Shown one piece after another: positions 52,335-62,007 of a DNA stretch of 64,000 nt (position 1 is the stretch's first letter; every line of letters starts with the position of its first letter). Both the position numbers and the translations under genes were made by a program. The stretch lies in NCBI RefSeq assembly GCF_011193355.1, contig NZ_CP049780.1, forward strand, positions 1,781,582 to 1,845,581. The letters are read 5' to 3'. The notes below the pieces were generated by a model. The model searched no databases. It saw only the letters and a program-made list of their open reading frames with translations, and had not been told where the DNA came from. This DNA comes from Streptomyces sp. JB150. Lineage in GTDB: Bacteria; Actinomycetota; Actinomycetes; Streptomycetales; Streptomycetaceae.

Positions 52335-52812
52335 GGGCGGGGACCGTCGCGGTGAACACGGTGACCGTGTACGCCGGCCGTGGTCGCGGCAGGAGGGTGA
52401 GGAAGAGGGCCAGGTAGCCGCGGGCCAGGTCGGCCCAGGGCCGCCAGGCGTGGGCGGTCTCGCGCAGGCGGGCGGCTGCGCGGAGGCGCGCGGCGGTGCT
52501 GAGGCGCGCGGCGGTGCTGAGGCCGGCGATCGTGCTCATGCGGGCGATGGTGCTCAGACGCGCGGTGCTCAGACGCGCGGTGCTCAGGCGGGCGCGGCTG
52601 GTCGGGCGGGTCGCTGCGCGGGGGCGGGCGGTGCGGGAGAGGCGTGGGGCGGACTGGGCGCGTCGGGCGATCCGGCGCCGGAGGTCCGTGGTGGCGTGCC
52701 GGAGGGTTGCGGCCGGGCCGGCGAGGTGACGGGCGGTGCTTGCGTCGGCCGCGATGGCCGGGACCGGTCGGAGCGGGGGTGCTCCGTGGTGCTTGAGCAT
52801 GCGTATACCCAT
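52261..52812 (-). CDS. Streptomyces-specific small protein with LST repeats, unknown function
   Basis: A 183-residue basic protein. The start MGIRMLKHHGAPPLRPVPAI, then DASTARHLAGPAATLRHATTDLRRRIARR, and the end ARGYLALFLTLL...YTVTVFTATV resemble a Streptomyces family I remember, without known role. Between these parts a run of (A)RLSTA, ARMSTIAG, AARLSTAARLRAAARLR units comes from 15- and 18-bp DNA repeats (52481-52595). No clear ribosome site; ATG 52812. Its last 74 bp overlap the convergent DUF4184 gene, so the C-terminus may be dispensable. Confidence 0.6.
   Translation of the reverse strand: MGIRMLKHHGAPPLRPVPAIAADASTARHLAGPAATLRHATTDLRRRIARRAQSAPRLSRTARPRAATRPTSRARLSTARLSTARLSTIARMSTIAGLSTAARLSTAARLRAAARLRETAHAWRPWADLARGYLALFLTLLPRPRPAYTVTVFTATVPALNEPPTGSGTAPRPPHRRRNRQTR
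52481..52595 (-). repeat. mixed 15/18-bp in-frame tandem array
   Basis: On the plus strand GGTGCTGAGGCGCGCGGC occurs twice (18-bp period), then diverged GGTGCTCATGCGGGCGAT-type units, then GGTGCTCAGACGCGC twice (15-bp period). Frame is always kept. Confidence 0.85.
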
Positions 52813-53035
52813 GGCGGCATCTTGACGGGAGGCGCGTGGGGGGTGCGCTTTCGCGGGGGCCACGTGGGTGAAAGGGGCGTCCGGGGGTGGGGTCCGTCGC
52901 GTGTGGGTGGTCTCGGTGTTTCGGGGGGTGCGGGTGGGTGGGGGCTGGGCGCGCCGTTCCGTTCCCCGCGCCCCCGTGTGAGGGGGTGGCTGGCGTTGGG
53001 GTTCGTGCGGGTTGTTCGTGGCTGGGCGCGCAGTT

Positions 53036-53061
53036 CCCCGCGCCCCTTTCGGGGCGCGGGG
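53036..53061 (-). terminator. 11-bp perfect hairpin in a REP-like element after polA
   Basis: CCCCGCGCCCC (53036-53046), loop TTTC, GGGGCGCGGGG (53051-53061), 12 bp past the polA stop. It belongs to a CTGGGCGCGCAGTTCCCCGC-type sequence that I remember as widely scattered in Streptomyces genomes; a second, imperfect copy (CTGGGCGCGCCGTTCC, hairpin CCCCC-N6-GGGGG) lies at about 52947-52986. The rest of 52813-53035 is GT-rich with no gene. Confidence 0.75.
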
Positions 53062-53072
53062 GCTTTCTCCGG

Positions 53073-55799
53073 TCAGTGCGCTGCGGACTCCCAGTCGGAG
53101 CCGACGCCCACCGAGACGTCCAGGGGGGCCCGGAGGCGGACCGCGCCGGCCATCTCGCGGCGGACGATCTCCTCCACGCGCTCGCGCTCGCCCGGGGCGA
53201 TCTCCAGGACGATTTCGTCGTGGACCTGGAGCAGCATGCGGGAGGTCAGCTTCGCCTCGGTCAGGGCGCGGTCGACGTTCAGCATGGCGATCTTGACGAT
53301 GTCCGCCGCGGTGCCCTGGATGGGCGCGTTGAGCGCCATGCGCTCGGCCATCTCACGGCGCTGGCGGTTGTCGCTGTTGAGGTCCGGGAGGTAGCGGCGG
53401 CGGCCGAAGAGGGTTTCGGTGTAGCCGGTCGCGCGGGCCTCGTCGACGACGCGGTGCAGATAGTCCCGGACCCCGCCGAAGCGCTCGAAGTAGGTGTCCA
53501 TCAGGGCGCGGGCCTCCGCCGCCTCGATGTTGAGCTGCTGGGAGAGACCGAACGCCGACAGGCCGTACGCCAGGCCGTAGGACATCGCCTTGATCTTGCG
53601 GCGCATCTCCGCGTCGACCGCGGACCGGTCGACGGAGAAGACCTGCGAGGCCACCGTGGTGTGCAGGTCCTCGCCGGAGGTGAACGCCTCGATCAGGCCC
53701 TCGTCCTCGGAGAGGTGGGCCATCACGCGCAGCTCGATTTGGCTGTAGTCCGCGGTCATCAGGGACTCGTAGCCCTCACCGACCACGAAGCCGCGGCGGA
53801 TCGCCCGGCCCTCGTCGGTGCGGACCGGGATGTTCTGCAGGTTCGGGTCGGTCGAGGAGAGCCGGCCCGTCGCGGCCACGGTCTGGTTGAAGGTGGTGTG
53901 GATACGGCCGTCCGTCGCGATCGTCTTGATCAGGCCCTCGACCGTCACGCGGAGCTTCGCCTGCTCGCGGTGGCGGAGCATGATCACCGGCAGCTCGTTG
54001 TCGGTCTGGCCGGCGAGCCAGGCCAGGGCGTCGGCGTCGGTGGTGTAGCCGGTCTTGGTCTTCTTGGTCTTCGGCAGGCCCAGCTCGCCGAAGAGGACCT
54101 CCTGGAGCTGCTTGGGCGAGCCCAGGTTGAACTCGTGCCCGACCGCCGCGTGGGCCTCCTTCACGGCCTGCTGCACCGCGCCCGCGAACATCTGTTCCAT
54201 GGCTTCCAGGTGGGCGCGGTCCGCCGCGATGCCGTGCCGCTCCATCCGGGCCAGCAGCGCGGAGGTGGGCAGCTCCACGTCCCGCAGCAGATCGGCCGCG
54301 CCGACCTCCCGCAGCCGTTCCCCGAAGGCCTCGCCCAGGTCGAGCACGGCACGGGCCTGGATCATCAGCGCTTCGGCCTCGGCGCCGTCGTCCGCGCCGA
54401 AGGCCAGCTGGCCGTCGGCCGCCGCGGCGGGGGCCAGCTCGCGGTGCAGGTACTCCAGGGACAGCGCGTCCAGGTCGAAGGAGCGCCGGCCCGGCTTGAC
54501 CAGGTAGGCGGCAAGCGCGGTGTCCATGGTGACCCCGGCGACCGTCCAGCCGTGCTCGGCGAAGACCCGCATCGCGCCCTTGGCGTTGTGCAGGACCTTC
54601 GGGCGGTCCGCGTCGGCCAGCCAGGCCGCGAACGCCCTCTCGTCGGCCTCGTCGAGCTGGGACGGGTCGAACCAGGCCGCCGGTCCGGAGGCGGTGGCCA
54701 GGGCGATCTCGGCGACCGAGCCGGTGCCGAGCGCCCAGGTGTCGACGGTGGCCACGCCGAGCGGGCCGGTGCCGTGCTCGGCGAGCCAGCCGGCCAGCTC
54801 GCCGGTGGTGAGGATCCGGCCGTCCAGCTCCACGCCGTCCGCCACCACCGGGGCGGACTCGGCCTCCTGCGCTCCGGGGTCGACGGCGAGCAGGCGCTCG
54901 CGCAGCGACGGGTTGCGGATCTCCAGGGTGTCGAGGACCATCGCGACCGCCTTGCGGTCGTACGGCGCGCGCTTCAGGTCGGCGACCGTCTTGTCCAGCC
55001 GGACCTGCCGCTCCAGCTCGGTGAGGCGGCGGTTGAGCTTGACGGCCTCCAGGTGGTCGCGCAGGTTCTGACCGGCCTTGCCCTTGACCTCGTCGACGCG
55101 TTCGACCAGCTCGGCGAAGGAGCCGAACTGGTTGATCCACTTCGCGGCGGTCTTCTCGCCGACGCCGGGGATGCCCGGGAGGTTGTCGGACGGGTCGCCG
55201 CGCAGCGCGGCGAAGTCCGGGTACTGCGCGGGCGTCAAGCCGTACTTCTCGAAGACCTTCTCCGGGGTGAAGCGGGTCAGCTCGGAGACGCCCTTCGTCG
55301 GATACAGCACCGTGGTGTGGTCGCTGACCAGCTGGAAGGAGTCGCGGTCGCCGGTGACGATCAGCACCTCGAAGCCCTCGGCCTCGGCCTGGGTGGCGAG
55401 GGTGGCGATCACGTCGTCCGCCTCGTACCCCTCCACCGCGAAGCGGGACACGTGCATCGCGTCGAGCAGCTCGCCGATCAGCTCGACCTGGCCCTTGAAC
55501 TCGTCCGGCGTCTTGGAGCGGTTCGCCTTGTACTCGGTGAACTCCTCCGAGCGCCAGGTCTTGCGGGAGACGTCGAACGCCACCGCGAAGTGGGTGGGCT
55601 CCTCGTCACGCAGCGTGTTGGCCAGCATCGACGCGAAGCCGTAGATTGCGTTCGTCGGCTGGCCCGTCGCGGTCGTGAAGTTCTCCGCGGGGAGCGCGAA
55701 GAACGCGCGGTAGGCCAGGGAGTGCCCGTCCATGAGCATCAGCCGGGGTCGGCTCCCGCCGGAGGGGTTGTCGGTCTTCTTCGATGCTGTCTCTGCCAC
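53073..55799 (-). CDS. polA: DNA polymerase I
   Basis: A 908-residue Pol I. Residues about 15-290 are the 5' nuclease domain (LMLMDGHSLAYRAFFALP, YEADDVIATLA, VTGDRDSFQLVSD, GDPSDNLPGIPGVGEKTAA). About 320-480 is the 3'-5' exonuclease-like domain, but ExoI reads VATVDTWALG and ExoII LHNAKGAM, so the metal-binding Asp/Glu residues are missing and proofreading is presumably absent. The polymerase domain has motif A DYSQIELRVMAHLS (near 683), motif B MRRKIKAMSYGLAYG and motif C QVHDEIV. The GTG at 55799 is seven bases after the -10 of a damage-type promoter (leaderless). Confidence 0.97.
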   Translation of the reverse strand: MAETASKKTDNPSGGSRPRLMLMDGHSLAYRAFFALPAENFTTATGQPTNAIYGFASMLANTLRDEEPTHFAVAFDVSRKTWRSEEFTEYKANRSKTPDEFKGQVELIGELLDAMHVSRFAVEGYEADDVIATLATQAEAEGFEVLIVTGDRDSFQLVSDHTTVLYPTKGVSELTRFTPEKVFEKYGLTPAQYPDFAALRGDPSDNLPGIPGVGEKTAAKWINQFGSFAELVERVDEVKGKAGQNLRDHLEAVKLNRRLTELERQVRLDKTVADLKRAPYDRKAVAMVLDTLEIRNPSLRERLLAVDPGAQEAESAPVVADGVELDGRILTTGELAGWLAEHGTGPLGVATVDTWALGTGSVAEIALATASGPAAWFDPSQLDEADERAFAAWLADADRPKVLHNAKGAMRVFAEHGWTVAGVTMDTALAAYLVKPGRRSFDLDALSLEYLHRELAPAAAADGQLAFGADDGAEAEALMIQARAVLDLGEAFGERLREVGAADLLRDVELPTSALLARMERHGIAADRAHLEAMEQMFAGAVQQAVKEAHAAVGHEFNLGSPKQLQEVLFGELGLPKTKKTKTGYTTDADALAWLAGQTDNELPVIMLRHREQAKLRVTVEGLIKTIATDGRIHTTFNQTVAATGRLSSTDPNLQNIPVRTDEGRAIRRGFVVGEGYESLMTADYSQIELRVMAHLSEDEGLIEAFTSGEDLHTTVASQVFSVDRSAVDAEMRRKIKAMSYGLAYGLSAFGLSQQLNIEAAEARALMDTYFERFGGVRDYLHRVVDEARATGYTETLFGRRRYLPDLNSDNRQRREMAERMALNAPIQGTAADIVKIAMLNVDRALTEAKLTSRMLLQVHDEIVLEIAPGERERVEEIVRREMAGAVRLRAPLDVSVGVGSDWESAAH

Positions 55800-55806
55800 G
55801 TCCCCG

Positions 55807-55829
55807 ATCCTGCCACGCCCCACTGACAG
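55807..55829 (-). promoter_or_regulatory. polA promoter, DNA-damage-type motif
   Basis: CTGTCAGTG (55821-55829), 8 nt, CAGGAT (55807-55812), 7 nt, GTG start. Same geometry as uvrB and ogt; one mismatch in each block against TTGTC[AG]GTG and TAnnnT. Confidence 0.65.
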
Positions 55830-56153
55830 TCGGCCCCACGCCGGGGGTGGGGCCCATGCCGGGCCGCCGGGGGCGTGCTCTTGCCGGGGTGCCGAGGGCG
55901 AGGCCTTGCCTGGGTGCCCGGGCAGGCGTTGCGCTGCCTGGCGCGGGCGCGTATCCGCCCTAGAGCCGGCCCGTACCGGCGCGGGCGCCCAGCACGCACC
56001 CGCGCGGGGACCGCCCGCCCCCGTGACGTTCCGCGAGCCATCTCACACACGGGCCCACTCCCCCCGCCTCCGAACCCCCGCACTCTCTCCCTCGGCACCC
56101 TGTTCCCCCGGCACCCGCTCCCCCCTCCCCCGCCCCTCCCCATGGGCTGATCG

Positions 56154-56176
56154 CTGTCAGTGGTCCGTGCGAGGAT
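56154..56176 (+). promoter_or_regulatory. promoter candidate of the molybdoenzyme gene
   Basis: CTGTCAGTG (56154-56162), 8 nt, GAGGAT (56171-56176); 39 bp before the ATG. The same -35 block as polA. Confidence 0.5.
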
Positions 56177-56215
56177 CGGAGACGTACCTCACAGATGTAC
56201 GAAGGAGAGTGCGCG

Positions 56216-58491
<2,276 letters not shown>

Positions 58492-58495
<4 letters not shown>

Positions 58496-58507
58496 GCGTT
58501 TGCTCAG
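58492..58507 (+). terminator. small hairpin at the stop codon of the molybdoenzyme gene
   Basis: CTGAGC, loop GTTT, GCTCAG; the TGA is inside the left arm. With only 6 bp it may slow rather than stop transcription into the thioesterase gene. Confidence 0.4.
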
Positions 58508-58542
58508 CCAGAGCGACCGACAGACGAACGGAGCCGGGCCCC

Positions 58543-59031
58543 ATGGGCGAGCAGCACACCGTGAAGTTCCCGCAAGAGGTCATCGAGGAGTACGCGGCAC
58601 TGGGCGTGGACCTGCCCGCCCTGTTCTCGGCCGGGCACCTGGGCACGCGGATGGGCGTGCAGATCCTGGAGGCCTCGGCGGACCGCGTCGTGGGCACCAT
58701 GCCGGTCGAGGGCAACACGCAGCCGTACGGGCTGCTGCACGGCGGCGCCTCCGCGGTGCTGGCCGAGACGCTGGGCTCGGTGGGGTCGATGCTGCACGGC
58801 GGCGTCTCGAAGATCGCCGTCGGGGTGGACCTGAACTGCACGCACCACCGCGGGGTGCGCTCGGGCCTGGTCACCGGTGTGGCCACCCCGGTGCACCGGG
58901 GGCGGTCGACGGCGACGTACGAGATCGTGATCAGTGACGAGGAGGGCCGGCGGGTGTGCACCGCCCGGCTGACCTGCATGCTGCGGGACGTGACCCCGCG
59001 CGACGAGGAGCGGGCCAGTTCACTCGGCTGA
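58543..59031 (+). CDS. hotdog-fold thioesterase (PaaI/YdiI type)
   Basis: A 162-residue protein. VVGTMPVEGNTQPYGLLHGGASAVLAETLGSVGSM holds the HGG-x-E active-site pattern of 4HBT/PaaI thioesterases (pieces NTQPYGLLHGG and AVLAETLGS), and VGVDLNCTHHRGVRSGLVTG is the second conserved strand. It hydrolyses acyl- or aroyl-CoA esters. GGAG nine bases before the ATG. It lies 47 bp after the molybdoenzyme gene and ends in a strong terminator. Confidence 0.9.
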   Translation: MGEQHTVKFPQEVIEEYAALGVDLPALFSAGHLGTRMGVQILEASADRVVGTMPVEGNTQPYGLLHGGASAVLAETLGSVGSMLHGGVSKIAVGVDLNCTHHRGVRSGLVTGVATPVHRGRSTATYEIVISDEEGRRVCTARLTCMLRDVTPRDEERASSLG

Positions 59032-59724
59032 CCCTCCTCGCTCGACTGACCCTCCGTCAGCAACCCCCTAGGTTGCCGTCCATCAGCTCAAGAGCCGCCG
59101 CGCGGCGGCCCCTTGCACCGGGCCGTCGCGCGGCGGCTTTTCCGTGCAGTCACCACGCATTTCCGTAACGGCGATTTCACACCTCTTTCCGGACGAAGCG
59201 GTGAAGCGCGGATTCCCCCCGCTGGATCACCGGGATCGCCATCGCCCCCGAAGGTGATCGAATCCGCGAAAGCATCCCGGAACGCCGGGCTCCCTTTCGC
59301 GGGCGTAACTCTTCGTAATGCGCACGCAATACGGAACACGCCTCTTTCCGTCCCGGCGGACACCGCGCCCGTGGCGCCTCCGCAGGCCCCGCACGCCCCA
59401 CAGGTAGCCCGCAGCAACGATGTCGCGACATCAGCAAAATGCAAGAACACTGCTGATAAGAGCTGGGCGGGGCCTGCGAATCTCACCATATGGACCGGGC
59501 GAATCAGTCAGAATTCCGCGCTTCCACCCGCTCAGTACCGCTCTGCATTACGTCGTGTCATAACAAGAGCGTCACAGCCTTGGTCAGACCCTCCTCCACG
59601 TTCCCCACACACGCTTAGAGTCACGGCCAGTCACCGCGCCGACGGATTCGAAGTTTCCTTCGGTCCGGCGCTCGACTCGACGCGCTCCACAGGGAGCCGG
59701 CGTGCCAGGGAAAGGACCTGATTC
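59032..59724. other. 693-bp gap before the branched-chain amino acid transporter operon
   Basis: After the terminator (59093-59141) the sequence is clearly lower in G+C than its surroundings. It contains the perfect palindrome GATGTCGCGACATC (59419-59432), an inverted repeat TCAGC...GCTGA (59431-59456), CCGGAACGCCGGG near 59278, and AT-rich ACGTCGTGTCATAACAAG at 59551. The promoter of the transporter probably lies at 59540-59660. Reading frames on both strands here lack start signals and protein-like composition. Confidence 0.55.
59093..59141 (+). terminator. strong intrinsic terminator after the thioesterase gene
   Basis: AGCCGCCGCGCG (59093-59104) pairs perfectly with CGCGCGGCGGCT (59127-59138), an inner GGCCC/GGGCC extends the stem, and TTTT follows, one of the few classical U-tailed terminators here. 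Confidence 0.9.
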
Positions 59725-60957
59725 GTGCGTCAACGTTCGCTCATTGCCATCACCGCCGCCCTCGCGGCGGGATCGCTCACCCTCACCGCATGCGGGTCGC
59801 GCGACGACAGCAGCAACGGCGGCGACGGCGGCGAGAAGACCACCGTCGTGATCGGCGTCGACGCCCCCCTGACGGGTGACCTCTCCGCTCTCGGCCTGGG
59901 CATCAAGAACTCCGCCGACCTGGCCGTGAAGACGGCCAACAAGGAGGAGTACGTCAAGGGCGTCGAGTTCAAGCTCGAGCCCCTGGACGACCAGGCCCAG
60001 CCGTCCGTCGGCCAGCAGAACGCCCAGAAGTTCATCAGCAACAAGGACGTCCTCGGTGTCGTCGGCCCGCTGAACTCCAGCGTGTCGCAGCAGATGCAGA
60101 AGCCGCTCAACGACGCCGGCCTGGTCCAGGTCTCCCCGGCCAACACCGGCACCGAGCTGACCCAGGGCGACGGCTGGAAGACCGGCAACTCGGTCCGCCA
60201 GTTCAAGACCTTCTTCCGCACCGCCACCACGGACGAGATCCAGGGCGCCTTCGCCGCCGAGTACCTGTACACCAAGGCCGGCGTCAAGAAGGTCTACCTG
60301 ATCGACGACCAGAAGACCTACGGCGCGGGTCTCGCCGCCTCCTTCAAGACCAACTTCACCAAGCTCGGCGGCAAGATCGTCGGCACCGACCACATCAACC
60401 CCGACGACCGTGACTTCAACGCCGTCGTGGCCAAGATCAAGAAGACCGGCGCCGAGGCGCTCTACTACGGCGGCGAGTACCCGGCCGCCGCTCCGCTGAG
60501 CCAGCAGCTCAAGGACAGCGGCCAGAAGATCCCGCTGATGGGCGGCGACGGCATCTACTCCGGCGAGTACCCCAAGCTGAACAAGAAGGCCGAGGGCGAC
60601 CTCGCCACCTCCGTGGGCAAGCCGGTCGAGCAGCTCGCCTCCGCCAAGGAGTTCATCAAGAACTACGAGGCCGAGGGCTACGAGGACGCCTACGAGGCGT
60701 ACGGCGGCCTGACCTACGACGCCACCTGGTCGATCATCGAGGCCGTGAAGCTGGCGGTCGAGGGCAACGACGGCGAGCTCCCGTCGGACGGCCGCAAGGC
60801 GGTTCTGGACGCCATGGCCAAGGTCAAGTTCGACGGCGTCACCGGCACCATCTCCTTCGACGAGTTCGGTGACACCACGAACACCCTGATGACCGCCTAC
60901 AAGGTCAAGGGCAACACCTGGGCGCCGGAGCACAGCGCCTCCCCCAAGGTGGACTGA
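59725..60957 (+). CDS. branched-chain amino acid ABC transporter substrate-binding lipoprotein
   Basis: A 410-residue lipoprotein. The signal peptide ends in the lipobox LTAC with Cys23; a Ser/Gly/Asp linker precedes TTVVIGVDAPLTGDLSALG, the start of a LivJ/LivK type I binding protein (peripla_BP_6). YLIDDQKTYGAGLAASFK and EALYYGGEYPAAAPLSQQL are typical of the fold. It captures Leu/Ile/Val or related amino acids outside the membrane for LivHMGF. GTG 59725 has AAAGGA eight bases upstream. Codon use is strongly biased (AAG, GGC, ACC), suggesting high expression. Confidence 0.94.
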   Translation: MRQRSLIAITAALAAGSLTLTACGSRDDSSNGGDGGEKTTVVIGVDAPLTGDLSALGLGIKNSADLAVKTANKEEYVKGVEFKLEPLDDQAQPSVGQQNAQKFISNKDVLGVVGPLNSSVSQQMQKPLNDAGLVQVSPANTGTELTQGDGWKTGNSVRQFKTFFRTATTDEIQGAFAAEYLYTKAGVKKVYLIDDQKTYGAGLAASFKTNFTKLGGKIVGTDHINPDDRDFNAVVAKIKKTGAEALYYGGEYPAAAPLSQQLKDSGQKIPLMGGDGIYSGEYPKLNKKAEGDLATSVGKPVEQLASAKEFIKNYEAEGYEDAYEAYGGLTYDATWSIIEAVKLAVEGNDGELPSDGRKAVLDAMAKVKFDGVTGTISFDEFGDTTNTLMTAYKVKGNTWAPEHSASPKVD

Positions 60958-61002
60958 GCAGGGGACGAGTAGAGAGAACATCCCCCTCACACATTGATCC
61001 AG

Positions 61003-61039
61003 GCCGCGCGGGCAGCGCCCACCAGCGCTCCCGCGCGGC
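61003..61039 (+). promoter_or_regulatory. 15-bp stem-loop between the binding-protein and livH genes
   Basis: GCCGCGCGGG (61003-61012) pairs with CCCGCGCGGC (61030-61039); inside, AGCGC (61014-61018) pairs with GCGCT (61025-61029), leaving a bulged C and the loop CCACCA. It can protect or attenuate the upstream mRNA so that more binding protein than permease is made. Confidence 0.7.
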
Positions 61040-61072
61040 GCCATATCCGAACCACTCCACGGAGGCCCTGCG

Positions 61073-62002
61073 GTGAACGAACTGCCGCAACAGCTGGCCA
61101 ATGGACTCATCCTCGGCGCGATGTACGGACTCATCGCGATCGGCTACACGATGGTCTACGGCATCGTCCAGCTCATCAACTTCGCCCACGGCGAGATCTT
61201 CATGGTCGGGGGCTTCGGGGCCCTGACCATCTGGCTCATACTCCCCGAAGGCTTCGCCCTCGGCGCTGCCGTCCCGCTCATGATCGTCGGTGGCATCGTC
61301 GTCTCGGTCGCGGTCGCCACCGCGGCGGAACGGTTCGCCTACCGGCCGCTGCGCACCGCGCCCCGGCTGGCGCCCCTGATCACCGCCATCGGTCTGTCCA
61401 TCGTCCTCCAGCAGGTCGTGTGGATGTGGTACCCGGACGCCAAGAAGGACGTCCCCTTCCCGCAGTTCGACGGCGATCCCATCGACATCCTCGGCGCCAA
61501 CATCCAGCGTGGTGACCTCTTCGTGCTGATCGCCGCCCCGCTGTGCATGGTCGCCCTGGGCCTCTTCGTGACGAAGACCCGCTCCGGCCGCGGTATGCAG
61601 GCCACCGCCCAGGACCCGGACACCGCCAAGCTGATGGGCATCAACACCGACCGCATCATCGTGATGGCCTTCGCCATCGGTGCCGCGTTCGCCGCCATCG
61701 CCGCGGTCGCCTACGGCCTGAAGAACGGCCAGGTCGGCTTCCGGATGGGCTTCCTGATGGGCCTCAAGGCCTTCACCGCCGCCGTGCTCGGCGGCATCGG
61801 CAACATCTACGGCGCCATGCTCGGCGGCCTCGTCCTCGGTGTCGCCGAGTCCCTCGCCACCGGCTACATCGGTGACATCCCCGGCATGGAGCTGTTCGGC
61901 GGCGGCGCCTGGAAGGACGTGTGGGCGTTCAGCCTGCTCATCCTCGTCCTGCTCTTCAGGCCACAGGGCCTGCTCGGCGAACGCGTCGCGGATCGGGCGT
62001 GA
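61073..62002 (+). CDS. livH: branched-chain amino acid ABC transporter permease LivH
   Basis: A 309-residue inner-membrane permease with about eight helices. QQLANGLILGAMYGLIAIGYTMVYG at the start (as NGLILGAMYGLIAIGYTMVY), INFAHGEIFMVGGF, RPLRTAPRLAPLITAIGLSI, and the ABC-contact loop MQATAQDPDTAKLMGINTDR are the LivH signatures. GTG 61073 with GGAG about eight bases upstream. Its TGA overlaps a GTG that is in frame with livM. Confidence 0.95.
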   Translation: MNELPQQLANGLILGAMYGLIAIGYTMVYGIVQLINFAHGEIFMVGGFGALTIWLILPEGFALGAAVPLMIVGGIVVSVAVATAAERFAYRPLRTAPRLAPLITAIGLSIVLQQVVWMWYPDAKKDVPFPQFDGDPIDILGANIQRGDLFVLIAAPLCMVALGLFVTKTRSGRGMQATAQDPDTAKLMGINTDRIIVMAFAIGAAFAAIAAVAYGLKNGQVGFRMGFLMGLKAFTAAVLGGIGNIYGAMLGGLVLGVAESLATGYIGDIPGMELFGGGAWKDVWAFSLLILVLLFRPQGLLGERVADRA

Positions 62003-62007
62003 TACCC

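Larger units (their letters stand above)
55800..56215. other. 416-bp divergent gap between polA and the molybdoenzyme gene
   Basis: Holds two copies of CTGTCAGTG, one at each end and facing outward (promoters at 55807-55829 and 56154-56176). The middle has TGCCGGG/GGGTGCC repeats (55857-55925) and a C-rich strand (about 56040-56140) with long CCCC runs. No gene seen. Confidence 0.6.

Noticed and set aside
59088..59489. A 133-residue minus-strand gene in the gap before the liv operon
   Set aside because: It runs through the strong terminator of the thioesterase gene, has no ribosome site, and the composition is not protein-like.
59113..59721. A 202-residue plus-strand gene before the binding protein
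   Set aside because: No start signal, odd composition, and it begins inside the terminator hairpin.
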